Notes: generated from the letters alone by a model not told the origin. 64,000 nt of DNA from Agelas oroides (GCA_949130485.1 OX422184.1:17298324-17362323); one strand, 5' to 3'. Positions 10,201 through 20,650 are shown, counted from the first letter of the stretch. A program made the numbers and translations.

Positions 10201-13200
10201 CTATATTGCGGTGAGATGTTAGAGGATGAAGTGATCATTACAGGTGTTTTTACGCATTCAATTCTGTGTATTCACCTGGAAATTGATACACAGCTTCTTT
10301 CTCAACTGCTCCTTGACTGCACTGTATCCTTCCTTGGTTTCAACTGCATCTATCATACTTGAGCTGCAAAGTATAATACAGCTGTATGTCATATAATCAT
10401 GTAGTCGAGCACATTAAGGCAAACATATCCTGCTGCAATCACCATACCTCATCATTATCTCACATAGCAGCCACTTCCTTATTACTGTTGGTGTTGTCTG
10501 TATGAGATAATAAGGTCAACTAAGTGTGAATTTCAAACATACAGTTCTGAGTTCAATATTCAGTTACTTCCAGAGTACTTCTCATACCTCAAAATTGATC
10601 TTCTGACTCCTCACCAAGCAGGCTGCAAACTGTTTGCATGTAACTAGATTACTAATACAGCACCTTGTTCACACAGCTAGTTGCAAACTAACCTTGCACA
10701 CAAAGACTCCACAATCAGATGAATTTTCCTGTTGTGGAATATTCTGTAATATAAAGGAAAATCATGCCGTGTAAGACCAAAAGTATTTGTAGTCAAAACA
10801 GATTTTACACTTACAGTTTTGTTTAGCATTCTCCATTTACAGACCGGTTGACTGTACCCACTTTTCTGGCAGAACAGTGTGAGGATTTCCCTGCAAGGAC
10901 CATTTAGTGTGAATTGGCTATCTTTTATTATACAGAAATATCACAGATGTACCCTATATTCATCATGATTGCAGTGTACTGTGGTTGCGGACATTGCCTT
11001 TCAACTTCACCCTGTTCTCCCACTAATGAGTCATATGAAACTACTTTTCGCTGCACAAAGTCAAACACCTACATGGTGTAATCAGCATTGCATATTTGTA
11101 AACACTCACACATGTAGTGTACAATGAGCAGACGTACCACTATGATCCAATGCACTCCTAGGTTCACTGGAACTACAATCTTTCGGATGCTCTTAATATC
11201 CTCCTAAGCACAGAGATAATTGTAAGTCAAATTCTAAATTAAATTTGAATACACTCCTACCTTTAAGTAGCTGAACAATCTTTGTTCAGAATACTCCTTG
11301 GCACCTCGTTTCCACCGCATCACAGCTTCATAGAAGAAGGATGAGACACACAGAACCTTGGTTGCAAAGGCCTGCTTAACCAGCGACAGCTGTAATGGTT
11401 GTATAGGCAGATCTTGTTTGTGACACAAAAATAACGTAGGTTATCTAACCTGTGAAATCTTCTGGTTTTGCTCCTCATTAAGATTATGCATAAAGAAATT
11501 TATCACCTATGATCATTAAGAACAGATTGCTACAGTTAGTATGGCACAAATACCACAACAGTTAATACATTATTAACCTTGTCATTGATCCATAGCACAT
11601 TGGCTATTTTTCGGATGTCTCCCACAGTTAGTAAGTCACCAGTCAGTGCAAGAACTTCCATTGCAGGAGGTATGGCTGTAGAGTTTGGGGTTAGGAATTG
11701 CAATGGTTATGGTTGTAGGGAGTAGTAGTTCGTAGAAGCCACATGCAGTACCTTTGAGGTCAGGGAATCCTCTGTCACCAACTGCAGTGCTGATGGAGTA
11801 TGAAACCATCATCGATTATAATAATTTGCACTGTGCCCATAATCACCTTATTAGGTTTGAGCACTGTTCACCAGTTCTGCCAACACGGTTTTGCACTTTA
11901 AGTGGTGTTATCAACACAGTAGCAGTGCACCTTCCAGGTAGACAGGTAGACACCTTTGAGTAATTACCTGAGGGATGCAACAAGTCGGTTTGAGATGACT
12001 TAGGAACAGTTGCATGACACATGTATACAGTAGATGTAAATACATTGCATTAACCTACAGCACACCTGCATGGTCTTCTACTTCTGTAGCAAGGGTGGTA
12101 GCAGCCACTTTAGAATGATCGGAATGTCCAACAGGATATTTAACTTTAAGAGGAGTGACTGACACAACAGCAGTGCGCTTCCCAGGAAGACGAACTCGAA
12201 TTCCAGCCACAGGCTTCTTGACTGTAGTATCTGTAGATGCAGAACAAAATTACCCCTTCGCTTGTTGACTACTTATTGTGGAAACTGAAAAAATGTTGCA
12301 GACCTGTATGTTTTGCTGCACTTGCAGCTATAGTAGTTGCAGAGTTGTTAGACCAAAGAGCACATTCTACATCAGGAGGTGGTAGTTTGACAGGAGTTAC
12401 CAATACACTAGCAGTGCATGTCCTAGAAGTAGATTGAGCTCCCTCTACATGCTTTCTGGGAAGGGCTGCAAGACCAAATTATCAATCATGACTAGTGACT
12501 TAATAAAAGTTCTAAGCAGTTTTACCTGGATTTTCAGTACTGTCAGCAGATGGCCTGACAAGCACAAATGTATAGCATGATTTGTCTATCATTATATCCT
12601 GTACCATTCTCATTGTCAGTTTTCTGGGCTTTCTTTGCTTGGAATCAAGATGCCACATGTTGGAAGTAGATTCAATACGGATGGAAGTGTAGTGCAGATG
12701 TTCTTGCCAATAAACAATTAGTGTGCAAGGAAAGGAAGTCTTGCCTAAGGCAGCAGATACAAACTTCCCAGGAGAAGAAAAGTCAGATGGGACCAAGGGC
12801 TCTTGTACTAGTTCATTGAGATTAAGAAGTTGGTCACCGAAGCATTCAACTACTTCTCTTAGGACTTCAAAGGAGTAAAACCCATTCACATCTCTTTGAA
12901 TTTGTAGCTCATCAGCGAGATCTAAGGAAAACTGCTCTATCTGCCGAAGCCAAAGATCATCAGCAATGTTGTCAAGCTGATCCACAGTTAGTTTTTCATT
13001 ACTGTATGCATTGTTGATGGCACAAAGTCCACAGTAGTTCGATTGTCCTTGGGATTGCTTCCATGGTTTGTGATGAGAGATGTGTACCTGACTTTGAATG
13101 ATAGAATCTGCATGAACACCAACAACTTGAGCCATGTACCTCACATTGCAATACAGATTTTGCTTGGACTGAATAGTGAGCTGTTTCCACGATGTCAGGT

Positions 13201-16200
13201 ATGGGGTGATTTGGAGTTGCAAACTTGATATTCTCTCCTTGAACAGCGATCCTTTAGCAGATAGAATAGGAAGGAACACTCTGATGTCATTCTGTTTTGG
13301 AGGTTGAGTTAAATCCTTTAACTTTCCTTTTGTGGATGACTGTTTTCCTTTTAGAATCCTTTTTTTGGAAGCCTTCTTTCGTTTTGCTGGAGGCAATCTA
13401 TTTTCCAATGGTGGAATGGCTCTCTTGCTTTCTTTTTCTTTGTGGGGTGTGTTTTTGAAGTCATCAGTGACTACCATATCAGGATTGTCTTGAAAATAGT
13501 TGCATTTGCTACCAACTTGTTGAAACCACTCTTTGCAGCATGGGTGGAAGCAGGGTTGCATCCGACGGGCACACTGGAAACATTCATGTGTAGCTTCAAT
13601 GAAACAAGGCAGGGAATGCTGAGAAAAAGGGAGATGAAGAAGTACTGGTGACTGGGATCGGGATGTTTCCCATAGGCATAAACCAGCAAAGTAGAAACGA
13701 TATTCTGCCTCTTTCAAGAAATTCATGATGGACACAAAAAGTCTGTTAAGCTGAGCTAATAGTTCAGTATCCTCTGCCACAGTTGCAAGAAAGCTGCAGT
13801 CACATGCATAACAGAACAGGTCAACTTGTATATTTAAATCATTTGCTTTTTCTGTCAGACCTAGTTCATCTAGGAAGGAATATTCTGCAGAGTTTTCCTT
13901 GACAAGTTGACGAATGAAGTCATGTATACTTTCCCACATCTTTACAGCATGTGACAACACTTTCTCTGTAACATTTTGCAAAGTCAGGGATTGAACTGGT
14001 GATAAATCATCAGTACATTGTTCATTTTCTGTTAGAGGTCGGCCCAGAACCATCGTTGAAGCGTACAGTGTAGCTGTACATTCTGTTCCTTCAAGTGTGT
14101 TATATGAAACACGATAGTAATTGCAAGGCAGTACTTCTGTTACTCTGCCTTGTATATTGGGCACTACAACCATGCCATACTTTTCAGGGTGATGAAACCA
14201 TACTTCATCTCCACACTTAAAGTCTTGGTTCTTGATCTTCTTGGCATGCAGCAAATAGTTCTCATAATACTTCTTTTCAGTACCTTCAATTGCTGTCAAT
14301 TCAATAATTCTTCGTTCTGTATGCAGTTCTAACAAACTTCTCTGGATTTCTCCAATGTTCTCTGACTGAATTAGGTGGCAGTTTACTGTCTTCTGAAGTG
14401 CTTCTTTCCCCATGTCACCATCAGTTTCACTATCAGTTTCACTATCACTATTGCCAGAGCCCCAGAAATCAGTGGGGTATGTGCTCTTCTCAAATTTTTC
14501 TGTTCTAGACTCACATTTGTTACGTGAGTCCTTCATAAAAGCCATAAATTCATCTGAAGGCCATACTGCAACATCACCTCTGTCTGCAATGCTGCAATGG
14601 CGGGATGACCTTCCAAAGAAAACTTCAAAAGGAGTAGCACAAAGTGCACTGTGCCAGCTGTTGTTCAAAATGAAGGGAATCTCTGGCAAAATAAATGGCC
14701 AAACTGTAGATTGTTCCTCTGGGGAAAAATCAAGCAAACGATAGCGAAGAATTCTTCGGATCTTCTTGTTTAATCGCTCAACTTGCCCTGACTTTGGGGA
14801 TGAAATGGCCTTCCATGAAATATTCTGATCTTTAGGGATGAACATAACTCTTCAAGAACATGGCTTACAAATTCACCACCATTATCAGATTGCAGTTTTT
14901 CTGGGCAGCCATACTGGGTGAATATACTTAGCAGGGCCTTTGATACCATTGCTGAGGTCTTGGACGCAAGTGGAACAAGCCAACAATATTTTGAAAAGCA
15001 ATCCATAACTGACAAGATCAGTCGGAAGCTGTGTGCTGATTGTTCAACAAATGGACTCTGTGAGCCATACATCTCCAGTAAATCAATCTGAATGTGTTCC
15101 ATGACTCGAAAGCTGCGGATCAGCTTAGGTGGTGGTTTACGTGTTTTTAGAGCTGCCATTCTTTTACAAGTACCATCACAATTCGCTTTGACATCCTGAA
15201 CAATTTTTCTCACACCTTTACAATCATATTGCTGGGAGAAACACTTTACAATTGCATTTATCCCATCTTTCCTACATGCTCTGCCTTGTGGACGGTGAAT
15301 GTTATTAATAATCTCCCGAGCTCTGTTGGCATGTACAACTTCCCTCCTCCCTTCACTGGTAAGCCAATATAAGGTTCCACTCCCTTCATCATAGCAAAAG
15401 TTAGGTTTGCTTTTGCAGCTACCAGAGTACATATAGCTCGTATTTTGCTTTATAAAATCATCTACCTCAGGAATCTTGTCTGGATTGCCCCGAATTGCTG
15501 CCACCAATACATCATACCTCTCTTCAGAGAGTGGGCCTCTGTTGGCAGTGGAACGTTTCTTGCGGCAAGATTCTGCACAAATTACAACATTGTTGTACAT
15601 TGTATTTACATGCATTGTACCTAGTGTTGTCAAAGTTCTCAGGAGTATTCCCAGGTCTTTTGGTAACCCCACTTCAGAAATAATGCTGGGGAGTAGCACT
15701 GCAAGTGGTGATGGCCTGGGAACAAGTCCAAGCCATTGAGCTTGCAGCAGTCAACAGACATGAGCTCGGTTGCCCTATGGCTACACAAACACCATTCTGT
15801 ATGGTAGTACTACCCTCATTCCCATGTTCCTCCCAGACATAGATACAGATGGGAAGTGAGGCTATGACAGTACTGTAACTAACAATGGCACATCCTTGTT
15901 GAGTACGTAATTACAAATTACCAGTAGTAGGATTTCAACCACAGTAAAAGAATGACATTAGCAGCCACTAACCATCCTGTCCACGAACTGGCAGAGCAGC
16001 CATCAGGCACCTTGCTCTTTCCCTATATAATATACATATGAAGAGTAACCATGCAGTGCAAGTGGTTTGGACGACAAACTATGATTACAATGCCAAGAAT
16101 TACTAGGGAGTTAAACGATGTGGGTTATCGCTACCTGCTTGCAAAGTCACTTCTGCAGGTAGTTCTGAGAACCGTGGATCCCCGGGCCCAGTACCGTCAA

Positions 16201-16294
16201 TGTCCTCGAGAAGGCAGACTAGACTAGACCGACGTTGGTTAGCAATACCAATCAGAAAGACTAATGGAAAAATGGAAACAAGCTTTCCATTCAT
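8978..16294 (-). CDS. Ginger-like transposase polyprotein: integrase, Josephin-like protease, Ulp1 (C48) protease; 22 exons, one frameshift
   Basis: I assembled it by hand from GT-AG junctions. Exons in order (high to low): 16,294-16,135; 15,740-12,526; 12,465-12,304; 12,230-12,066; 11,967-11,847; 11,789-11,752; 11,675-11,578; 11,506-11,450; 11,389-11,261; 11,203-11,138; 11,068-10,953; 10,890-10,815; 10,743-10,693; 10,629-10,588; 10,497-10,448; 10,363-10,276; 10,200-10,173; 10,106-10,035; 9,692-9,533; 9,474-9,423; 9,350-9,225; 9,163-8,978. All phases agree. The sum is 5,258 nt, one short of 1,753 codons; the missing base is a single deletion near 14,783, just before the catalytic Glu of the integrase. 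The protein should cut and join DNA in the nucleus; its proteases may remove ubiquitin or SUMO-like modifiers or process the polyprotein. An alternative 3' end would use the TGA at 10,258-10,260 by not splicing at 10,276. The first exon and its hydrophobic start (MNGKLVSIFPLVFLIG) are the least certain. Confidence 0.82.
9751..10012. repeat. 20-bp tandem repeat in an intron of the Ginger-like gene
   Basis: About 13 units of GCATTTGCCAGCTACACTGT with CCAGCTA/CTAGCTA variants. They fill most of the intron between exons 10,106-10,035 and 9,692-9,533, outside both splice sites. Confidence 0.9.
10276..11675 (-). other. Ulp1/SENP-type (C48) protease domain over ten exons
   Basis: The order of motifs is complete. 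VGDIRKIANVLWINDKVINF and FMHNL come first (substrate-binding start), then SSFFYEAV, KIVVPVNLGVHWIIVV (catalytic His), VVSYDSLV (catalytic Asp), IPQQENSSDCGVFVCK (oxyanion Gln and nucleophile Cys), FAACLVRSQKINFE and VIRKWLLCEIMM. These are the canonical H-D-Q-C residues of SUMO/NEDD8 deconjugases. Each motif sits on its own short exon with matched phases, which is the strongest evidence that the gene model is right. Confidence 0.92.
11752..12465 (-). other. Linker with three homologous exons
   Basis: Exons 12,465-12,304, 12,230-12,066 and 11,967-11,847 each contain a variant of one module: RTCTASVLVTPVKLP, LPGKRTAVVSVTPLKVKYPVG and LPGRCTATVLITPLKVQNRVG. All three start in phase 1; the first two also end in phase 1 and the third in phase 2. 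The module thus looks duplicated together with its introns. I know no domain of this form. A short exon (11,789-11,752) joins it to the Ulp1 block. Confidence 0.75.
12526..13075 (-). other. Josephin-like cysteine protease domain
   Basis: QSNYCGLCAINNAY gives a Gln and a nucleophile Cys. It is followed by TVDQLDNIADDL, GFYSFEVLREVVECFG, a His in LHYTSIRI and an Asp in MWHLDSKQ, and it ends with YTFVLVRP. Order, spacing and flanking hydrophobics fit the ataxin-3/Josephin fold (Cys-His-Asn/Asp, ubiquitin-specific). It is encoded in the same exon as the integrase. Alternatives are another papain-fold family such as OTU, but the GFYS and HLHYTSIR motifs favour Josephin. Confidence 0.62.
13900..14769 (-). 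other. Integrase C-terminal region with SH3-like segment and Cys-rich stretch
   Basis: After the core come an acidic patch (GSGNSDSETDSETDGD), then DEVWFHHPEKYGMVVVPNIQ and TEVLPCNYYRVSYNTLEG. The last two read like the SH3/chromo-like C-terminal domain of Ty3-type integrases. Further on (about 13,800-13,480) lie clustered cysteines (CYACDC, CFQCARRMQPCFHPCCKEW) that could bind zinc. A basic run KRKKASKKRILKGK near 13,380 is a likely nuclear signal. Confidence 0.6.
14770..15740 (-). other. H2C2-DDE integrase region of the polyprotein
   Basis: An upstream zinc-binding-like segment has the His residues of VVHANRAREIINNIHR and Cys of KCFSQQYDCKG and NCDGTCKRM. It is followed by the integrase core: IQIDLLEMYG (first Asp), QSDNGGEF (second Asp), HGRPFHPQSQG, then VERLNKKIRR in another frame (Glu). 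The Asp-Glu spacing would be 35 residues, as in retroviral and Ty3/gypsy integrases, if one base is restored at about 14,783. The deletion falls in the codon between QG and VE. It can be told from a real frame end because both frames stay coding on their own sides of it. Confidence 0.9.
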
Positions 16295-16614
16295 GTGTGG
16301 TTAACAGTTCGCAATTACTGTCCGCTGGCTGGCCGGCTGGCGATATGCAGACATGCGCGTGCAAATAGCAAATGCGCATGCGTACGTACCCTGATCTTAA
16401 TTATCCGGGTACACTCATTCACAAACGGGCACGGCCACTAACCGGCACCCTACAGACCAGACCCGGACCCTCGCGCTGCGCGCTCGGGTCTGGCTTCGCC
16501 AGACTAAGCTTTGACTCTACTCCGCACTAGCCTCGTTCCCAGGCCCTGCGCGTTCGTCGCTTGCAGTACGAAATTCGCGCAGAGGGCGTGATGCGTGCCG
16601 CAGGCGTCATTTTA

Positions 16615-16910
16615 CAAGGGGTAGTCACTTATATGTCGCCTGTAGAAGCGTTTGCGACCGCGATCAAAGTTTTTGATCGGCAAAAAGTGTGCTTGATCGC
16701 TTGATCGTCCCCTTCAGAGGCTCTTGATCGCTTGATTTTCAAGGGTCAAAGGTCGGATTGCAGCAGCGCGTTCTTGATTGTTGATTTTTAGCAGTTCGGA
16801 GGCCACCTTGATCCCTTGATTGGCCCCCAAAAAGAGCTTTGATCGCTTGATTCAGTTTTGATCCCGGTCGCAAACGCTTCTACACGGGACATATAAGTGA
16901 CTACCCCTTG
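16615..16910. mobile_element. Nested MITE with CAAGGGGTAGTC ends
   Basis: The inverted ends CAAGGGGTAGTCACTTATAT... extend about 45 bp. The flanks are TTTTA at 16,610-16,614 and 16,911-16,915, consistent with a 5-bp duplication. The interior repeats TTGATCGCTTGAT words. A related end (GGGAGTGACCACCCCTTG) occurs at about 20,306. Confidence 0.75.
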
Positions 16911-17708
16911 TTTTACGTTACACCAGATATAGCAAAATCGCCGTGTTGCACTGGAGATGACCACAAATGGAGTTGGAAGAACCTGGAACAGGTCACGCGC
17001 GTACGATAGACTACAATAGTCAACTCGAGCTGAAGAAGACGAGGAGCCGAAATCCAGGTTCGACCTAGTAACACGATGTGGCCAAGGTATCTGAATATAG
17101 ACGTCTACTATCCAGCTAAGCATGGCAGCTTGTGCTGTTGCGCTGCCGAGACTTTTAACACTTAGGTAAGTTCGCACGCGAACCATTACTGTGATCTCGG
17201 GGCCTCTTTCAAAACAAGGCGCTAGCTCATCTATGACATCATTGATTCTAGTAGAAGCTCAGACTTGCTCATGAGAAAAAAATTACGGGTTTACCCCAAA
17301 TTTAGATTTTAACCCTCTCTTTACGAAATTTAACTTCACCGAATTTCTGCATACAAGCATGCATTCAGAGAGAATACAGCACGTCAAGGGAAACGAGAAC
17401 AAGTAAGCATGGAATCAGTATAGTATTAAAACTAGTCAGTATTGAATATCAGAGAAGGGATGCATTTCTGGCAGCTGTGTAGGGGAAAACAGACTATTAG
17501 AGCAGCCTCACAGCCTATTAATCAAGGTGATCAGTATGGAGGCCTAAATTTTGCGTACTCTGTGCATTTATTTCTATCTATGACTGATCAACACTCATGT
17601 GTTTGGTGCATAATTAGCAAACCTGCTGTGCACTGCTGCAGTCCGCATTTGTGCACTACGTTGCTGTACCGTGACACTGCAATCTAACTATGCACCAAAG
17701 GTAAAACA

Positions 17709-17890
17709 TTGTCTATGATGTGTGTTGAAATCAGGTCTAAAAATGAAGCTATTTTATGTCTGTTGAAATTGTCTACGATGTGTGTTGAAATCAGGTCTAA
17801 AAATGAAGCTATTTTATGCCTGTTGAAATTGTCTACGATGTGTGTTGAAATCAGGTCTAAAAATGAAGCTATTTTATGCCTGTTCAATGC
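17709..17890. repeat. 60-bp tandem triplication
   Basis: Three nearly identical 60-bp units (GTGTGTTGAAATCAGGTCTA...) differ at one or two bases. Because 60 is a multiple of three and stop-free in several frames, it makes repeat ORFs on both strands; I do not treat these as genes. Confidence 0.9.
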
Positions 17891-18816
17891 GTTCATGTTC
17901 CTACGCTAGAGGCAAAAATTTATTCTCGGACTGATATATTTTCGGACCTCAGACTTCAAAGTTCTTAGCATGGTAGCAACTGTGCCAGATCATCAGAGCA
18001 ATAAGACATGCTGGGGCTGGGATAGTTTTCAATACCCGAAACTATTGTAGTACGCGGGGATAGAAAATCACGTCTGAAAATACAGTGCATAACTTCTTTG
18101 CCGCCTCCTCTGAAAAAGAAAGACTAAAATACTTGCCCTTCCATTGGCCTTGCCTATGAGCCCATACCAGTTGCCAAATTTGGCTGGCAATGCGATATAA
18201 TATATGATTATCAGACTTGTCCGCTAGTAGAATCCTAGGACAGGTGCTTGAACAGATGTAGTATTTCTTTTGCTAAATCCCGGGTAGAAGACTGTTTGGA
18301 GTTGAATTTCAAGTATGTTGATTATCAAACATTAGCCCACCTATCCTACAATTCTTATGTCTGGTAGACATCTGCGCGAGCAACAAGAGTGCAACGTTTC
18401 TTAAGTGTCCGAGCATCAATTAGTTCCTCTATCTGTAAATTTGACGAAGTCCTTTATATTTGTGTAATCCATGCATGTGACAAATTTCTAGCAGCAGAAT
18501 TAGCAGAAATTATGAAATTGTGCATGCTTTAGAGCTTCAAATTGAGCCATCACTATGCATGCACATATTCAAATTAGCATACCTTCTGCAATGTCTTAAT
18601 ATGCTTAAAATCCTTACCTAGTTTGATTGCAACCGTTAATGCTGTGTTCATATCAACCAAGATTCTCATTTCTATACTGTCGCACTTGCATACAAAACCA
18701 GTCTCATACTGCAAGCTCAGGGTATGAGGAGCCTGAGAAGGAGACTATGATACACTTCCCCAATTTATTTCCAGTGTAAAGACTACATGTACAAATGTAC
18801 AAATGTACAAGCTGTG

Positions 18817-18864
18817 CATATGAATATAATTATGTGGTAAAGCCTAACCACATAATTATATTCA
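18817..18864. repeat. Perfect A+T-rich hairpin
   Basis: ATGAATATAATTATGTGGT and its complement are separated by a short AAAGCCTA loop. It lies inside the gene-less 3.46-kb element; the rest of 17,900-19,500 shows no gene. Confidence 0.7.
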
Positions 18865-20016
18865 TTTTGATTGGGTATTTGGCAAGGTTAACACAAACAG
18901 CAGTAAATACACACATCTTTCTCAGAGAGTACATATTAGTTCTCCCCTAGCACCCCCCTTTCAGAGCACCAGAGGACTCAGGACACACTGCGCACAGATG
19001 AACCTTCCCCTAGCATCCCTCTCTTTGAGCACTGGAAAGGACTGCGTAATCAAAGAGAGGCCGGGTATACATCTACACCTTTACTTCAAGTGTTAGCCAT
19101 CCATCCATAATCCTGTACTATCATCTCCAAGCTGGATAAAGCTTGCATTTGACTGATACTCACTTGTTCAATTGATGTCATAGACTTAGTACATGTACTT
19201 TACAAAAAATTCAACTTGATGAAGTAACATACGTATGTTTAGCATACAAGTATTGTCAGTAATGATGTTCGATAAATGCATGATCGTATTTTCAGTAACC
19301 GCTTTGGCTTACCTGCCCAGAGCTTGTAGTGTGTGGCTACACTACTCAATGACAGATAAACTATCCCCTATATAGCACTCCCTCAAACTACCTTCATGGC
19401 ACTTATGAGGTAGTGTTCAACTTGCTCCTTTGGATTATTTGTATGTTCTATCATCGAACATGGCAGCTAGCGTGCACGTGTGCAAAACGTCTGCATGTGC
19501 ACATGCTGCCATGTAGAGTCAACTATTATTTTGTCCACTCCATCATGTTCATAAACAATATTATACTTGGACAAATGCACAGGTTTGCTAATTATGCACC
19601 GAACACAAGAATGTTGAAGGATCATAGAAAATATATTTCAAACTTTTTTTGCTGCCCATGAGAACGATGTCAGTCTGTTTGCCCCTAGCTATACAGCTGC
19701 CAGAAATGCATCCCTTCTCTGATATTCAATACTGACTAGTTTTAATACTATACTGATACCATGCTTACTTGTTCTCTTTTCCCTTGACGTGCTGTATTCT
19801 CTCTGAATGCACGCTTGTATGCAGAAATTCGGTGAAGTTAAATCTCGTGGAGAGAGGGTTAAAATCTAAATTTGGGGTAAACCCGTAATTTTTTTCTCAT
19901 GAGCAAGTCTGTACATAACGAGATTCCAGGCCCTCTGCGCGAATTTCGTACTGCAAGCGACGAACGCGCAGGGCCTGGGAACGAGGCTAACTCCGCACAG
20001 CACTGCTCCGTGACCC

Positions 20017-20075
20017 TAGCCTCGAACCCAGGCTTTCCGTTCCGGATTTTGTCTCGCAGCTTTGGAGAAAATTTC
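20017..20075. mobile_element. Half copy of the TAGCCTCG hairpin MITE
   Basis: TAGCCTCGAACCCAGGCTTT and the following TCTCGCAGCTTTGGAGAAAA match the left half of the 6,276-6,371 element, then stop abruptly at the loop. Confidence 0.75.
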
Positions 20076-20283
20076 TCCGTGACCACACCAAAAATCCTTC
20101 GGTGACCCTGGGACCTAGCCCAAAAGTCTTCAGTGACTCCGTGACCACACCAAAAATCCTTCGGTGACCCTGTGACCACACCCAAAAGTCTTCGGTGACC
20201 CCGTGACCACACTGTGACCCCGTGACCACACTGTGACCCCGTGACCACACTGTGACCCCGTGACCACACTGTGACCGCATCCG
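20076..20283. repeat. GTGACC-rich minisatellite
   Basis: Units are built from CCGTGACCACAC followed by CAAAAATCCTTCGGTGACCC or TGTGACCC; the last four are a clean 19-bp repeat. Apparent minus-strand ORFs (GVTVWSRGH repeats) are by-products. Confidence 0.85.
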
Positions 20284-20429
20284 TTAATATGGCGTCATAA
20301 TTATGGGAGTGACCACCCCTTGCCCATGCATCTTTGTTTGTTTTTTGAGGCTAACTGCACCCCCAAAACAGTGACTTGAATACAGGTGGCTTGATTGCAG
20401 GTAAACAAATCAGTTTGCAAGCTAGTTGG

Positions 20430-20650
20430 TTAGTTTAGTGACTTCTTTAGGGCAGGACAATTAGTGACTTCTTTAGGGCAGGACAATTAGTGACTTCTTT
20501 AGGGCAGGACAATTAGTGACTTCTTTATGGCAGGACAATTAGTGACTTCTTTATGGCAGGACAATTAGTGACTTCTTTATGGCAGGACAATTAGTGACTT
20601 CTTCATGGCAGGACAATTAGTGACTTCTTTAGGGCAGGACAATTAGTGAC
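20430..20650. repeat. 26-bp tandem array
   Basis: About eight units of TTAGTGACTTCTTTAGGGCAGGACAA with AGGG/ATGG/CATGG variants. The same units recur at 20,775-20,935 as the spacer of the adjacent palindrome. Confidence 0.9.

Larger units (their letters stand above)
6090..16454. mobile_element. Ginger-like 10.4-kb DNA transposon
   Basis: The ends TGTAGGGTGCC... (6,090) and ...GGCACCCTACA (16,454) are 35-bp inverted repeats with one mismatch. They are flanked by GACCA at 6,085-6,089 and 16,455-16,459. TGT...ACA ends, a 5-bp duplication and an integrase-type transposase are the hallmarks of Ginger DNA transposons. The element inserted in the right TIR of the TAGTCTGG element; joining the flanks restores that TIR. 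The whole coding capacity is the minus-strand gene 16,294-8,978. The left third (6,276-8,403) is filled with a MITE, a 114-bp satellite and a hairpin. Confidence 0.85.
2789..16506. mobile_element. IS630-like DNA transposon with TAGTCTGG ends and 9-bp duplication, interrupted by a Ginger-like element
   Basis: The termini TAGTCTGGCGAAGCCAGACC (left) and its complement (right, ending at 16,506) are flanked by exact AGCTTTGAC at 2,780-2,788 and 16,507-16,515. The inverted ends are long. The left end runs 2,789-2,845 and resumes at 3,295-3,364 after a small MITE; the right end is 16,460-16,506 plus 6,009-6,084. The 10.4-kb element at 6,090-16,454 is a later insertion, so the original was about 3.3 kb. 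It carries two convergent genes whose 5' ends lie just inside the TIRs: the IS630-like transposase (plus) and an accessory protein (minus). A 9-bp duplication is not what Tc1/mariner elements make (TA). Confidence 0.85.
16528..19989. mobile_element. 3.46-kb gene-less element with TAGCCTCG ends and 9-bp duplication
   Basis: The ends TAGCCTCGTTCCCAGGCCCT and the complement ending at 19,989 are about 50-bp TIRs that include GCGCGAATTTCGTACTGCAA. They are flanked by exact ACTCCGCAC at 16,519-16,527 and 19,990-19,998. Inside are a nested MITE, a pair of 218-bp inverted arms (17,261-17,478 and 19,693-19,910) that continue with gaps to about 17,660 and 19,570, and a 60-bp triplication. No transposase or other convincing gene is present. 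Confidence 0.88.

Noticed and set aside
10258..10363. End of the Ulp1 gene at the TGA 10,258-10,260 as the only 3' end
   Set aside because: A donor at 10,276/10,275 and five further phase-consistent exons make a longer protein more likely; I keep the short end as an alternative form.
12999..13190. Small minus-strand ORFs within the integrase-Josephin exon
   Set aside because: They are other-frame shadows of the large coding exon 15,740-12,526.
16788..17186. 132-codon minus-strand ORF in the 3.46-kb element
   Set aside because: Its C-terminal part is made by the nested MITE; the rest shows no domain. It remains only a weak candidate.
17684..17909. Repeat protein ORFs on both strands (60-bp triplication)
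   Set aside because: A 60-bp unit without stops yields ORFs in both directions; there is no start context or partner sequence.
19859..20280. Overlapping minus-strand ORFs of 97 and 136 codons
   Set aside because: They are translations of the GTGACC minisatellite and of the TIR of the 3.46-kb element.
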